A stretch of 64,000 bases of DNA from Hemerocallis citrina. Taxonomy: Eukaryota; Streptophyta; Magnoliopsida; Asparagales; Asphodelaceae. Each line of letters opens with the position of its first letter. Positions within the stretch are counted from its first letter, which is position 1. The stretch is from the NCBI GenBank assembly GCA_017893485.1, contig JACEHZ010000372.1:310001-374000 (forward strand), written 5' to 3'. The notes under the pieces were generated by a model. It was not told where the DNA came from, did no database searches, and was given only the letters and a program-made list of their open reading frames with translations. Shown piece after piece: positions 34,948 through 48,016 of this stretch. The position numbers and the translations under genes are program-made.

Positions 34948-36690
34948 CAAAAAGTTAGTGCTTACTTCTTGCTATAAATAGGAGAGTTGTTGTGAGTCTT
35001 CTTCTTGGAATAACTTTTACCATGACTTCCTATTCTCGTACCCTCATTAACATCCACAGGGTCAAGAGTAACTACTATCGAAACCACCACGAAAATCTTT
35101 TTGTGATAAGAGAATTAGGCATTATTCCTTCGATCTCGGTCATGATGACCTACATCTCAGGTGAGACTCTCCAAGCTTTGGCTCTGTTTGTGACTGGATT
35201 TTCTCTTCCTATGGTGCTTTGGTTTTGCCCATACCAACAAGTTCGCCCTCATGCCGAAATGCAGCCTTTCCATCTTTTGGTGGTATGTGCAAAATCCAAG
35301 TTGGCATCCCTATGTTTGCTCTTGTTGATACGATCGCCGCTGCATTTGGATGAAAATTTGAAGCAATGACTCATTAAGAGAGGGCCCACAACAAGGCAGA
35401 ATCCTCATCGTCGAGAGTTCAAAGTGTTTCTTCATCAACTCCGAGGGAAGCTCGGGCCAAGAACCTTGGAGGAGCCAGTGATCTTTGGACTGCAATGAAG
35501 ATGAAGAATGTGGTTGTCGAAGAAAATCCGGTGGAAGAAGCGACTGTTGAGACCAAGGTTTCAGATATGAAGGGCTGTCGAGGTAGAAAACAATATTACT
35601 CTTGAAGAGGTAGCTGCCCAGTCATGGAACCCATTCAATGATCTTTTTTGGAATGGAGCTTTTGTAAATATGTTTAATGTAAATGAGTGATTAAGGGCAG
35701 GCTTATGGTGGAGGGAGATGATGTATTATGTAACCAGCACTTCTGTAATCATGAATCAAATTGACCTTTTTAGGTTGTGTTTGGTTCGCAGATTGAACTG
35801 TTCACGGGAATGAAGTATTCCTAGGAATATGATGGAGTGAGTATTCTTAGGAATACTATATTACTGTGTTTGGTTTTGTACACTATTTTTGGGAGTACTC
35901 CATTCTCATATATTAAATTTGTGAAAATACTCTACTAAGTGACAAAGCAAAGTGAGAGAAAGTGAGAAGGGCAAAAGTGAGCAGTTGTGGAGTTGACGAC
36001 AGCGACGGTGGTGGCGGTGGCAATGGTAGTAGTGGCGGCAACGACAGCTTCGGCGGTGGTAGCGGCGGCTGCCATGGTTGCAACAATGGTGGTAGTTGTG
36101 GTACTGTTGATAATGGTGGTGGCAGTGGTGTCAGTGGTGGTGGTGGTGGCGGTGGCTGCGGTAGTGGTGGTGGTGATGGTGATGGTCGTTGTGGTAGTGG
36201 CGGCGACGACGGTGGTTGTACCGGGTGGTGACGGTGGTGGTAGTGGGCGGGCAACGATGGTGGTAGTGATGGTGGCGGTGGAGGTCGACATAAATAATGT
36301 GGATGAATACCCTTTTGTAGTTTTATTCCCATGGAAAATGATAAATCCCACATGTTTTGGGGAGAATAAAATTGAGATATTTTATTCTCAAGAAATTGGA
36401 GTATTCCTTTCCAAAATATGCTTACACTTTGCCAAACAAGAGAATTGAGGGGGGAATGGAAGTATTTCCCTCTCTAATCCGTGTACCAAACACCACCTTA
36501 TGTTAATCAAAGTGATTTAAATTAACTTGATTGGGTAATAGTAGGTTTGAAGGTGTGATGTTCATTCAGTGAGAAAAGCAGGTCACCTTTCTCTTACTCC
36601 TTTATCTTATTTAATTTGATGTGACCCAAAACAAACTCGTCATTATGCACCCCCCTCTATTTAGTACCTTGCCTCAATCTAGGGTTTGAA
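34948..36690 (+). repeat. Long imperfect inverted repeat, left arm (unit 2)
   Basis: Counterpart of 6680-8410. It holds a frame at 34992-35369 with NLFVIRELGIIPSISVMMTY and LALFVTGFSLP, from the unidentified captured gene, and the shared GGT-rich MITE. Confidence 0.85.
35773..36497. mobile_element. Tourist/Harbinger-like MITE with GGT-rich core (unit 2)
   Basis: The same insertion as 7514-8218: TTA at 35770-35772 and 36498-36500, ends GGTTGTGTTTGG and CCAAACACCACC. It is 725 bp, longer mainly by added bases near 36355 (GGGGAGAATAAAATTGAG) and by microsatellite changes. Confidence 0.83.
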
Positions 36691-37013
36691 AACTTTGCTA
36701 GTTAGTACTAACCCCCAAGGTATATATGCTCGGGCTAGAGTCTTTAGACTCTATCCGTTACATCAAAAAAAAAGTACTAACCCCCATGATATCCTTATCT
36801 AGTATCTTCTATGCTCTTTAATCATTGTGAATAGTGAAAAATCTTGTTGTTGTTCTGTTTGTAGCTTGTTTGTTGTTTCGTATCAACCTGAGCTCTTTTG
36901 CTTTGGGGATGATTGTTTTGTTGCTTTCCTTCAGATAAAACTAGGGTTTGTGCTTTTATAAATAGAGGGGCCTTACCAGGGTATTAGAATATCTTACTTT
37001 CATTTCGCTTCCT

Positions 37014-38023
37014 TCAAACCCTAGATTGAGGCAAGGTACTAACTGGAGGAGGCTGCATAATGATAGGTTTGTTTTAGGTCACATCAAATTAAATAAGAGA
37101 AATGAGCAAGAGAAAGGAGACATGTTTTCTCACTAAATGAACGTCCCATCTTCTACCTACTATTACTTGAATCAAGTTAGTTTAAATCACTTTGATTATC
37201 ATGCGAAAGTCCATTTGATTCATGATTGAAGAAGTGGTGGTTACATAATACATCATTTTCGTGCTCCCTAAGCCTATCCTTAATCACTCATTTACATTAA
37301 ACCTATTTTCAAAAGCTCCTTTCCAAAAAGGATCGTTGAATGAGTTCCATGACTGAGAAGCAACCTCCTCAAAAGTAATATTGTTTTATGCCTCGACAAC
37401 CCTTGCATATCCGGAACCTTGGTCTCAAGAGTCGCTTCTTCCACCGGATTTTCTTCGACAACCACATCCTTCATCTTCGTTGCACTCCAAAAGATCATTG
37501 GCTCCTCCAAGGTTCTTGGCCCGAGCTTCTCTTGGGGTTCATGAAGAACCACTTTGGACTCTCGACAATGAGGATTCTGCCTCGTTACTGGTCCTCTCTT
37601 CCAGAGCCATTGCTTCAAATTTCCATCCAAATGCAGCGGCAGCCGTATCATCAAAAGCAAGAACAGGGATGTCATGTTGGATTTTGCACATACCACCGAA
37701 AGATGGTAAGAAGGCAACTTTTTGGTATGGGTAAAACTAAAACACAATATGAAGAGAGAATTCAGTCACAAAGAGAGCCAAAACTTAGAGAGCCTCACTT
37801 GAGACGTAGGTCATCAGGCCTAGCGAGCAAAACGAACCCGAGATCGAAGGACTAATGCATAATCCTCACCTTGCAAAAAGATTCTCGTGGTCATTTCGAT
37901 AGTAGTTAATCATGACTCCATGGGTGGTAGAGAGGGGATGGGATCCATGGTAAAAGTTATTCCAGGAAGAAGATTTACAATGATTACCCTGTTTATAGCA
38001 GGAAGTAACCACTAATTAGCTGC
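37014..38023 (-). repeat. Long imperfect inverted repeat, right arm (unit 2)
   Basis: Reverse-complement partner of the left arm. On the minus strand, coding remnants at 37747-37292 include LPLHLDGNLKQWL and MKDVVVEENPVEEATLETKV. Several indels separate the frames. The parent gene is not recognised. Confidence 0.83.
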
Positions 38024-39612
38024 AAGAGTGTTTTTAATTGGCGTAATTGGACAAGGAGTGAAAGGTATGTGTTTGGGTAGTTGGAAGAAAACAAACTTGT
38101 GACTACAAGAGAGTGAACCAAGGTCCTTACTAGTACTATAAATACAAGGGTATACTACCACAAATATGATTCATCAATCAAGCTATGGTTAAGTTTTAAT
38201 TGTCCATACTGTTAAAAAAAGTTTACTTTTCGGAATGCAAATGATAAAGAGATGCACCAAACCAGTTGTGAGCAAAGGAAAGATCAAACGACCGCAGTGA
38301 AAAAAACCATGCCGCCGCCACCACCACCACCCTAAACCAATGGCCCAAAGTAAAGCAGGGCGCCTCAAGCTAACGATATTTTCCTTAAGACTAATGAGAG
38401 GCTTGAGGACTCTACTTCTATTATTTTGTCATTGGGAATTTATAAGCTTATATCTTTATTTCATTTTTTTGGAAAATGCAAGTTGTACTATTTTTTATTG
38501 TATTTGTTCGGTACAATAAAAAATAAACATAAAGAACCCATGAAGCCGTTGATAAGTGTGGCCAAATCGTCCCGCCTGTTTGTTTCTTGGACCAGAGTAG
38601 TACAATAAATTTAGTATAACTATGAATTTGAATTCAAATCTCTCAGCTGCAATTGGTTTTATCTGGTCTGGTCAGCCTTGCACCATTTTGGTTCATTGCC
38701 GATGTCACCAACTCTAATGAAACCGTGTACAACCACTGATCTTCTGAAAATGCATCATAAATCTCTGGGTAGCCTCCAGATTCCTTCAACCCATCTAACA
38801 TGTTTGCTGGTTGGTCAATAATGCACTCAACAGAGCATTAATCCGGTCAAAATGGGTCCGGTTCAGACCTGGACTACCCATGAAAAACTATTCTAAAGTT
38901 TTAACAAAATTTAAAAACTTTCCTTGACTTTTTTTTCTTAGAAAATAACCATCCTAAAATTTCCTTGGGTAATTGAGAGTACCAATTTTAAGGGTGCCAC
39001 AGGCCGGGTTGGATGGGGTTTATGTAAATTAAACCCTAAAATGCTTTAATCAGGTGATTTTTTTGCTATCGTTAATGGTGAGTACATAATGTTAAAAAAT
39101 ACCGATATAACAACATTATAGAATAAACTATCATAATGATAGATAGAGCTCATTCGTTGTTTTTAAAAAAAAGTTAGTGCCAAAAATGAATCACTAATTA
39201 TCTAGTGTATAGCTTTTAGTGTTTCTCGATCACATTATAATTCGACAAATAAATGCACAATGTGACCTGTTACAAAATTATCTCTCTAGCATTCACATCC
39301 AGTAAAGCGCCTAACCTAATAAATAATTTACACCCATTACATTATAACCCAACAAAATATTGGTAGCCCAACTGGCAATTGCTACATGTTCTTATGCTTG
39401 TTCCGATGTCTAATTATTTTGGCTAACAATATTTCAACGTTATGTACTCAATTTATACCTTTTTCTCAATTTTAATTTAGCCACAAAAAGGGCAATTTGC
39501 AATCTACTACTCTAATTAATGTGTATTTGCAATTCGGTCTCCTAAATTGTGGATTTTGCATCATTAAATAAAAATTAAAGGTAACCATTGGCCTATTTTA
39601 GGAAAGCAAATG
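38024..39612. other. Non-coding unit sequence
   Basis: Aligned with 9771-11341. AT-rich, without a recognisable gene. Confidence 0.6.
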
Positions 39613-39789
39613 CTAGACATACATGAGTTTTTATCCCAAACATACATTCTAAATGCATTGGGGCTCACTTCTCACTAAAAGACCAGGTTAAATCTCACTA
39701 AATCTCACTAAAAACCTTGTCTTTTAGTGAGAAGTGGGCCTCAATGCATTTATAATGTATGTTTGGGGTAAAAACTCATGTATGTGTAG
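39613..39789. mobile_element. Hairpin MITE (unit 2)
   Basis: Counterpart of 11342-11520. The arms CTAGACATACATGAG and CTCATGTATGTGTAG are kept; the loop has an extra CTCACTAAAT repeat. Confidence 0.75.
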
Positions 39790-40375
39790 TCATCCTCATA
39801 TTATTTTGGAATTCTTCAAAGGGACATTCGTGGTTCTAACTGATTAAAAGAATAAGAAAATGGGATTTCATTGGGTTTGATTTAGTAAAGGAAAAAGAAA
39901 AACTCATCTTGTGAAATCATTTTATGTCTACATTCGGTGAACCACCAGTTTCATGAAGTTTTATGGACATCAAAGTTAGGTGTAATGAAATTCCATAATC
40001 TCACCTTGAGTTTTAGTGTTTTACAGACCCAAACAAACCCTATTGTGAACTTCTAAAACAATGAAGATTGTAAATTTGACTTGATTAGTTTTCTAGGTCC
40101 TTTTGAACTATCTGGCCTTCTTTAGAAAATATTAAATTCGATTTTATACATTTTAATATTTTTAAAAAAATCAATACATTATCAGGTTTATTGATCACGT
40201 TTTTTTTTTTTAAAAAAATTATATAAAGAAGAGTGAGCTTTAGAATCTTTTTAATGTTTGCATAATTTTTCTTATAATATCGTCAGCCTACGAGCGGGAG
40301 GGTAATGCTTATCGAATTTGTCCAAAATGTTCAACCACAGAGTTTGCGGATTTATTTACTAAGAGGGCACCCTGG

Positions 40376-40700
40376 TGTTATAATTTAAACTAAAATTTAG
40401 AATAAGTCATCAGTTCTTTTTCAGTTTTGAATTAGTAAACTCTGTTGAGAGTTGTTCCTTATCTTTAGGAGAAAATCTGCTTATTGAACTAGTAAACTCT
40501 ATTGAGAGTTGTTCCTTATCTTTAGGAGAAATAATCTGAGGGATTGGTTGTAGTTGGCTGTTGGCTGGCCTATATAAAGGCATTTGAGCTCCTAACATTA
40601 TACCCCATTCAGAAGTTAAATAAATATATTTTCTTTCCTCTAAATAATTTGTTGATTAGTTGTTGCAGTTTGTTTTCTTAAATTGCAGTTTTCTTCTTCA
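40376..40700 (+). repeat. 5' LTR of the Ty1/copia element
   Basis: TG...CA, 325 bp. Contains a ~58-bp tandem duplication (AGTAAACTCTGTTGAGAG and AGTAAACTCTATTGAGAG, each followed by TTGTTCCTTATCTTTAGGAG) and CTATATAAAGG at about 40570 as TATA box. Confidence 0.93.
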
Positions 40701-40719
40701 ATTGGTATCAGAGCTAAGG

Positions 40720-41590
40720 ATGAACGGATCAATTCAACCTCAATTTCCGAAGTTCAGCGGGAAGAACTTTGATGAATGGAGCATCCAGATCAAGGCACTG
40801 TTCGGTTTCCAGGAGCTATGGGAAATCGTCGAGCATGGGTACGTTGAACCGGCCGATTAAAGAGCACATGAAGCCCTCACTCAAGTCCAGAAGGATTGTT
40901 TGAGAGAAAATAGAAAGAAGAACAAGAAGGCGTTATTCTTTCTCTATCAAGCTGTAGACGAGATGGTGTTTGAAAGAATTTCAAGTGCAACGACAGCTAA
41001 GGAAGCGTGGGATCTTCTGCAGAAATCCTACAAAGGTGATGCGAAGGTGAAGAGTGTAAAACTGCAAACTCTACGAGGTGAATTCAAAACTATTCATATG
41101 AAAAATTCTGAAAGCATTTCCGATTATTTTGATCGAATTCAATCTCTAGTGAATCAAATGCGGGTTAATGGTGAAAAATTGGATGATTTACGAATTGTTG
41201 AAAAAATCATGAGATCATTAACAGACCGTTTTGATTATGTTGTTGCTGCAATAGAAGAGGGGAAAGATCTCTCGACATTGTCAGTTGAAGGGCTGATGGG
41301 TTCTTTGAGTTCTCATGAACATAGGATGAACCAAAAGGCTGCATCCAGTTTAGAACATGCCATTGAGTGCTTCCAAACTAAGGTGGCGATGAACAACAAA
41401 AGTGGTTCCAACAATGAAGAAGATTCAAGTCAAGGAAAGAGTGAAAAAATGAATGGCTGATACAGCAGTGCCTCAACAAAGGATCGAAACTCTAAGCAGC
41501 AAGCTACTGAAGGAAAAAGGTATGACAAATCCACAGTACAATGCTTTCGTTGTAAGAAATTCGGTCATTACAAATCAGAGTGTAGAACTT
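40720..41590 (+). pseudogene. Ty1/copia gag with CCHC zinc knuckle
   Basis: An ATG at 40720 starts MNGSIQPQFPKFSGKNFDEW. A gag (UBN2-type) domain follows (AKEAWDLLQKSYKGD, IMRSLTDRFDYVVAAIEE). A C-x2-C-x4-H-x4-C knuckle is at 41542-41583 (CFRCKKFGHYKSEC). In-frame stops at 40858-40860 and 41458-41460 break it, and a frameshift follows before the protease. Gag would form the nucleocapsid-like particle. Confidence 0.88.
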
Positions 41591-41638
41591 AAGTTTTATT
41601 GAAACAAAACTCATCATGTTAACTATGCTACTGACAAT

Positions 41639-43627
41639 TTGGAAAAGAAGGAAACTCTGTTGTTGGCCAGCAATGCCAGTGAAGAAGATCATATCAACAA
41701 ATGGTATTTAGATACCGGGTGCAGTAATCACATGTGGGGAAAGAATGAGCTATTCTCCCACTTAGATGAATCTGCACGTGGGGAAGTAAACTTTGGAAAC
41801 AAATCCAAAGTTTCAATTATGGGAAAAGGTAAAATTCTTATACGCTTGAAAAATGGTTCTCAAGATTATATATCTGATGTCTATTATGTTCCTAGTTTAC
41901 ATTGGAATTTATTGAGTATGGGTCAGCTTTCTGAAAAGGGACATAAAATCATTATTGATAATGGGGTGTGCACAATTGAGAATCGGCAAAACGAGTTAGT
42001 TGCTATAGTAAAGATGACAAAAAATCTCATGTTTCCGCTGTCATTGAAAACTGAATCAGTTAATTCTTTTAATGCGATTGTTCTAGACAAAAATTTGTTA
42101 TGGCATTTTCGGTTTGGTCATCTTAACTTCAATGGATTAAAATTGCTGTCTCAGAAGAATATGGTTACTGGCCTACCTTTGCTTGAATGTACTAATCAAC
42201 TATGTGAAGGTTGTATTCTTGGAAAGCAACATAGGAATTCTTTTCCAGTTGGAAAGTCACGAAGGGCTACAAATAAGTTGGAGCTTGTGCACTCGGATAT
42301 ATGCGGGCCAATGGAGGCTGTATCACATGGAAGTAATAGGTATTTTATTACTTTCATAGATGATTACAGTAGAAAAACTTGGATTTATTTTCTAAAGCAA
42401 ACATCTGAAGCTTTCGAAGTGTTTCCTCTCGAAGAAGAAATCTATGTTGAATAGCCCACAGGATATGTCACTGAAGGACATGAAGACAAGGTTCTCAAGT
42501 TGAAAAAAGCCGTGTATGGCTTAAAACAAGCACCAAGGGCGTGGTACACATGCATCGACTCATATTTCCAAGAAAATGGTTTTCTTAAGTGTCCGTACGA
42601 ACATACTTTGTATATCAAATCTAACTCACATGGAGATATGCTTATTGTCTGCCTATATGTCGATGATTTGATCTTCACAGGAAATAACCCAATTATGTTT
42701 GATGAATTCAAGAAGGCTATGAGTTGCAAGTTTGAGATGACTGATATGGGTTTTATGTCTTATTTTCTTGGAATTGAGGTTATGCAGACAGATGAAGGGA
42801 TATTCATCTCACAGAAGAAATATGCAGCTGACATTTTGAAGCGTTTCAAGATGGCATCTTGCAATCCAATCAAGACTCCAGTTGAAGCAAGGTTATCTTT
42901 GGATAAGAATGGGAATGGTGAGTTTGTTAATTCTACTTACTATCGAAGTTTGGTTGGTTGTCTACGTTATTTGACTTCCACAAGACCTGATATTGTTTAT
43001 GGAGTCAGACTCATTAGTAGATTTATGGAGACACCAAGCCAAAGCCAATTGCAAACTGCAAGAAGGATTTTGAGATACATCAAAGGTACTCAAAGTCATG
43101 GTATTTTTTATTCATGTGCTGACAATTGTGATCTTGTTGGATATACAGATAGTGATTGGGCAGGTGATATGGAGGAAAGGAAAAGTACTTCCGGTTACGT
43201 GTTTCACATGGGCTCAGGGGTGTTCTCTTGGTCATCAAAGAAGCAGCAAGTTGTGGCATTATCAAATGCGGAAGCGGAATATATGGCAACAGCCTCTAGT
43301 GCATGCCAAGTTGTTTGGTTGCGGCGGTTACTTGAAGAGTTGAACCAGAAGCAAGAATCTCCTACAAAAATCTACTGTGATAATAAGTCAGCAATTGCAT
43401 TAGCAAAGAATCTAGTGTTTCATGGTAGAAGCAAGCACATCGGCATTAAGTATCACTATATTCGGGAGCTTGTTGAAGACAAGGAGATCGAGCTGGAATT
43501 TTGCAAATCTGAATATCAAGTTGCGGATATCCTCACAAAGCCTTTAAAAGCTGAAGCATTTTACAGACTGAAGAAGATGATGGGCATGAATTATTTTGAT
43601 AAATTTGAGTTTAAGGGAGGCTGTTAG
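41639..43627 (+). pseudogene. Ty1/copia pol: protease, partial integrase fused to partial RT, RNase H
   Basis: A single frame with one TAG (42452-42454). The protease active site is in WYLDTGCSNHM (about 41702). The integrase HHCC region is in LWHFRFGHLNFNG and CEGCILGK. The first two integrase acidic sites are in LVHSDICGP and FIDDYSR. At about 42421-42430 the frame jumps straight into RT sequence (EEEIYVE), so the integrase glutamate and the RT N-terminus are gone. RT keeps LYVDDLIF. RNase H has YTDSDWAGD, NAEAEYMA and CDNKSAIALA. It ends at 43627, at the 3' LTR. Confidence 0.92.
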
Positions 43628-43946
43628 AATTTAAACTAAAATTTAGAATAAGTCATCAGTTCTTTTTCAGTTTTGAACTAGTAAACTCTGTTGAGAGTTG
43701 TTCCTTATCTTTAGGAGAAAATCTGCTTATTGAACTAGTAAACTTTGTTGAGAGTTGTTCCTTATCTTTAGGAGAAATAATCTGAGAGATTGGTTGTAGT
43801 TGGCTGTTGGCTGGCCTATATAAAGGCATTTGAGCTCATAACATTATACCCCATTCAGAAGTTAAATAAATATATTTTCTTTCCTCTAAATAATTTGTTG
43901 ATCTGTTGTTGCAGTTTGTTTTCTTAAATTGCAGTTTTCTTCTTCA
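43622..43946 (+). repeat. 3' LTR of the Ty1/copia element
   Basis: A 325-bp direct repeat of 40376-40700 with the same internal tandem duplication. It overlaps the last codons of the pol frame. Confidence 0.93.
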
Positions 43947-44103
43947 CCTAGCAGGTAGATATATTAGTTTAATTCAACCATTTGTGTTGCACTGTGATCT
44001 CCCTTTTGTTTTCAAATGAAACATTTAACTTGTAAACTTCGATAGAATCGCCAATAAGCAATAACGACTGACCATTACTATATAAACAGTAACATTCATT
44101 TTA

Positions 44104-44339
44104 CTAGTACAATATACGTGCGATGCACGTCTACAAAATTGAAGTCATCAAATTAAATGAATATATATCGAATAAGAAAAAAAATAGTTCATATTTGAAT
44201 GTTTTAACTTGGGCTACACGTGCGGTGCACATTTATATTTGTTGGATATAATTTGAACGTGTATTTTACTTGTTTATATAGTTACAAAGTTAGGGTTTGT
44301 TTGTTATAAACCCCAACTCTTCCATTAAAATAGTAGAGA
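44104..44339 (-). mobile_element. Small non-autonomous Helitron in intron 2 (unit 2)
   Basis: The same insertion as 12259-12495: minus-strand start TCTCTACTATTTTAATGG, end TACTAG, A/T target. The hairpin near the 3' end is GACGTGCATCGCACGT, a better palindrome than in unit 1. Confidence 0.75.
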
Positions 44340-45609
44340 TTTATCCATTCTTGTTTTTCTCCCCCTAAATAAATGCATGTTGTTGATGCAATGCGACAAA
44401 CTGTCACAAACATGATTGGATCTCTTCCTCCCCATTTTTTTGCTATAACAGTTACCAAAGTAAGTAAATTCCTGAATTTACGGTTTTATACTACTTTTTC
44501 CTTTTTTTTTTAAAATACGAATTTGAAAGCAAGATTGACAGAAGCACATGTTCCTAGAGCATCAAATGACTTCAGATTGTTCTCTATAGTTTCTACATTA
44601 AACATTCCTTATTCTCTTTTGATTTGTACATCTCAACGAGAACTCATGATCCTTTTGGTAGGAAATGCTTCTAGTATCCTGAAATAGCTAAATTATATCA
44701 AGCAGTTTCTCGATTGGATCGTTGCTTCTATAATCATTTTGCATTGTTCTTACTCCATAGTTTTGGCATATGTGCAAACCTTAAGTCCTCTATTGTTTTG
44801 CCTTTCCTCGCTTTTTCAGCCATAGAGTTTTATTTCCTACATTCAGCATGCTCCTTTTAATTGCTTTTCCCATAATTGATGTCGAGCTTGCATTCCCTGA
44901 TCTGCATGTTTTCTCATGTCCTCTTAAATGGTTAAAGATATTTGTTCATTCAGATGGTTGGTTATATGTACACAGTAATTTTTTTTGTCTTATGCTTCAA
45001 ATTCATACGTACCTTCATTAAGATGTGAATGTCTGTTCTAATGTCGCATGGTTTGGGAATGGAAACAGCAACCTTCCAAGGGTATGAGGTGTGGAGTCAA
45101 GGGTCCGGCTGGTATTAATATCAAATGGTTCCTGAGAAATGCAAATATTATAAAATATATGTCATTTGATATATTTTGGCCAGTTTCTCAATTTACTGCT
45201 TTCTTCTCTTACTCCGAAGATGACCGCATTTTGAGTTAGAATGCTTGGACATTGATGATAACTATCGTAATCTGCATGTACAAATTCTTTCTCATAAGCA
45301 CATGTGTCGGTGTTTCATGTTTTATTTGGGGCTTAGTTACCAAAACATTGCAGGTAATACATGCAAGACTTCACCATATCATTTATGGCATAATATACAC
45401 CTACATTTAGAGAAAGTTACGTAAGTTTGTGATCCGAAAACCATGTATAGCCATTATTTTATAGTTGAACCACATTAATGTTCACATATTTTGGGTGAGT
45501 AGGACTTCAGCTTCCAGTGCCTTCTATCATGCTTATGAAATAAGTTGGGAAAATTGCTAGGTTTTTCGTAGAAGGCATTATTGTAAATGGATTGTTCTAC
45601 ACAGAGCAA

Positions 45610-45783
45610 AATTGTGAATGCCACTATGGTCTAGTTAAACTGTAAGCTCCTTAGGCAGTAAGCAAAGAGGTTGGGAGTTTAAGTTCCGCTTGCACCTTTA
45701 ATCCCTGAGGATTAATATATATGGGGCCAGACCGAGTGAGTGTGGCTACATCCTTGTTAAAAATAAAAAGAAAACAAAAGGAA
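45610..45783 (+). mobile_element. Probable SINE in intron 4 (unit 2)
   Basis: Counterpart of 14300-14462 with the same A-box-like TGGTCTAGTT (45627) and B-box-like sequence, and an A-rich tail. Confidence 0.5.
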
Positions 45784-46326
45784 ATGCAGCAAAATCAAAA
45801 TTTTCACCATGAAAAGATACATAAGATGCTGTTCAAGGCATATAATTTGTTACAGAAACAGAGTGGCAAATTACAAATGAGTCATTCCTGAAATCAAGTG
45901 TTAACAGTTAAAACGTATCCCATTGGACATTTCCTATTATCTGCTGTTGTTTCTCATATAGATTGCAATAACCCAGTAATGAAAACCTTGAAAAGAAGAA
46001 ATCATGAAATATTATCTATCCAGTTTTGATTGTTGAATGAATGAGATTTGTTCTCTCTATCTCTCTCTCTTGAATTGCTTTCTCTCCTTTTTCTTCTCTG
46101 TTCTTGTTCCCCATCAATTTGTTCATGTACAGTTTCAGTTACTTTATCTTTATATTTCATATATTATATATATAGTCATATATAAGATTTGGTGCAGCAT
46201 GTAGCACTGCTAAGTTCCTATACGTTGATGCAAAGTGCTTATGGATTATTCATTGTGTTACAGGTACTTGTTAAATATGTGATATTATCAATGTGGAATT
46301 AAATCTGTATGATGGTTATATGTAAT

Positions 46327-48016
46327 TTTTTTTTTTTTTGAACAACAGGATAGATCCTTAGGCTCCAGCCTCAAAAACATATATATTAAAAATAAGGAGA
46401 GTACAGATTACAAGAAACCAAAGGGCAATTGCTCGGAGAGAGACCGAAGCAAAAGGCCAACAACAAAAACAGCAACAACCTACAGGAAAAACGGCCAATG
46501 AAAGATTAGCCAACAACTGAACACTACACCAGAATACTATTAACATCCACAAAAACACTCACAGACAGACTGAAACCACAACGACCAGGGCAGCAACAGC
46601 AAAGGTCGATCCACAAAAGGCGACCAGCAGCAGGAGCGATGGACGGAACAAAAGCCACTCCGGCAATCATTTGACACGCACGGGCGGAGGCCCCCACCAA
46701 CACACGCACGAGACAACAGAAAACCCACAGGGACAAGCAGACCTGGCTGCGCAGACCTCCAAATGGCGCCCAGGGACACACCGAAACAACAACACAATAA
46801 CACAGACAGAAAAAAAGGAAATGAATACCTTAAGCGGTGCCCATCCCAAGCCAGAGGAGAGGCAAACGCTGAAATATCCACAAAGGAGGGACAAACCTGA
46901 CAGGGAGGCCAGCGTACTCGTGGAACCCCCTCAGAAAGAAGGTACCGCAGCATACCAAAACACAGTAAAACCAAACCAGCAAAGCAAACTGGCAATAACC
47001 AAGCACGTAATATGAGAGGGTAAGAAGCCATCGACCACTAATACCCTCGATAGAGGAATCCCAACTAACAGAGAACAAAACATATACAGTGAACAACAGT
47101 AAAGTAGTAAAGCAACATAAAAGAAAACACCCCAGAAAGAAGCTTGCCAAAAGTGTTACAGGGAGCAACAAGGGAAATCCACCAGCCTGCAGGAAACCAA
47201 AAAAACAAAACAAGAGCTAGCAGAGTGCCAAAACCCAACCACCAAAAGAGGCAAGGAAGACCACAGCAAGGGGAGAACATGATAATCCGCTCCCAGATCA
47301 GCTCTGAAAAGAACAGAACAAAAGCCAAACAGAGTTAACTTAAACCACAGAAGAGAAGGCGAAAACAACGAGGGAAAAAAGTAACGCCATAGCAAACTAC
47401 AACATAATAAAACAGAAAAAAGCAGAAAAAAACTCGTAGACAGAGATAGTAGGCGGCATAGGACGCTGGCACGTCGCCTGACCACTAGCAGTCGATAAGG
47501 TCAGGGAGGAAGGTAAGTATTCTGAAGGAAACTCGCAACCGCCCCTTCAAGCTTATGAAGGTGCAGGTCGTAGAGCTTTTTAGGGGTCACAATAGAGGCC
47601 CAGAACTTGGTATAAAAGAGGAGATCTTCTCCTAGAGCACGAATTGAGCGAGTGGTATGATTAAAAAGTCGGTTATTTCTTTCGGACCAAATAATCCAAA
47701 TCAAAGCCATCATGGACAGATCCCACGCTTTGAGAACTGGCTTGCTAACAAAGATGTTTCTCCAAGCCAACCACCAGGAGGAGATACAAGGCGGACGTGA
47801 CGTGGCATGCCAAGCCTTTAAGCAAATCGTCCATAAAGGAAGTAGAGAAGCACAATGGAGGAAAAGGTGGTTGGAATCCTCAAGGTTAGAAAGGCAAAAA
47901 ACACAAAGTTGGCCTAAAGCAATATTCCTCTTATTGAGGTTGGCAACAGTCAAAAGCTTGTCTTGAATCGCAAGCCAAACAAGGATCTTCGCCTTTAGCG
48001 GAGCATAACAACTCCA
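46327..48016 (-). mobile_element. 5'-truncated LINE with poly(A) and 13-bp target duplication (unit 2 only)
   Basis: GGTTATATGTAAT at 46314-46326 and 48017-48029 flank the insert. Unit 1 has one copy near 14980. A 13-base poly(T) at 46327-46339 is the poly(A) tail of a minus-strand element. The 1690-bp insert has only the end of ORF2 and a long 3' region, the usual result of incomplete reverse transcription. It sits in intron 4 of the DUF760 remnant. Confidence 0.93.
47501..47953 (-). pseudogene. LINE ORF2 C-terminal zinc-binding domain (zf-RVT)
   Basis: About 150 residues ending at 47501. They contain CVFCLSNLEDSNHLFLHC, the Cys/His signature of the zf-RVT domain found after the reverse transcriptase in plant LINEs, followed by WIIWSERNNRLFNH. 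The catalytic RT domain is absent because of 5' truncation. Confidence 0.85.

Larger units (their letters stand above)
40376..43946 (+). mobile_element. Young, internally deleted Ty1/copia retrotransposon (unit 2 only)
   Basis: The element is 3571 bp with 325-bp LTRs (40376-40700, 43622-43946). The flanks CCTGG (40371-40375) and CCTAG (43947-43951) are a target duplication with one mismatch. The unit 1 equivalent (CCCAG, 12102-12109) is uninterrupted. The primer site TGGTATCAGAGC starts at 40703, and a purine-rich AAGGGAGGC precedes the 3' LTR. I count about 8 differences between the LTRs (about 97.5% identity). Order is gag, protease, integrase, RT, RNase H, as in Ty1/copia. The distal integrase and proximal RT are deleted. 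Confidence 0.95.

Noticed and set aside
46358..47485. Several overlapping frames rich in Cys/Leu/Phe and Lys/Gln
   Set aside because: They lie in the 3' non-coding region of the LINE, between its ORF2 stop and poly(A), and share no motifs.
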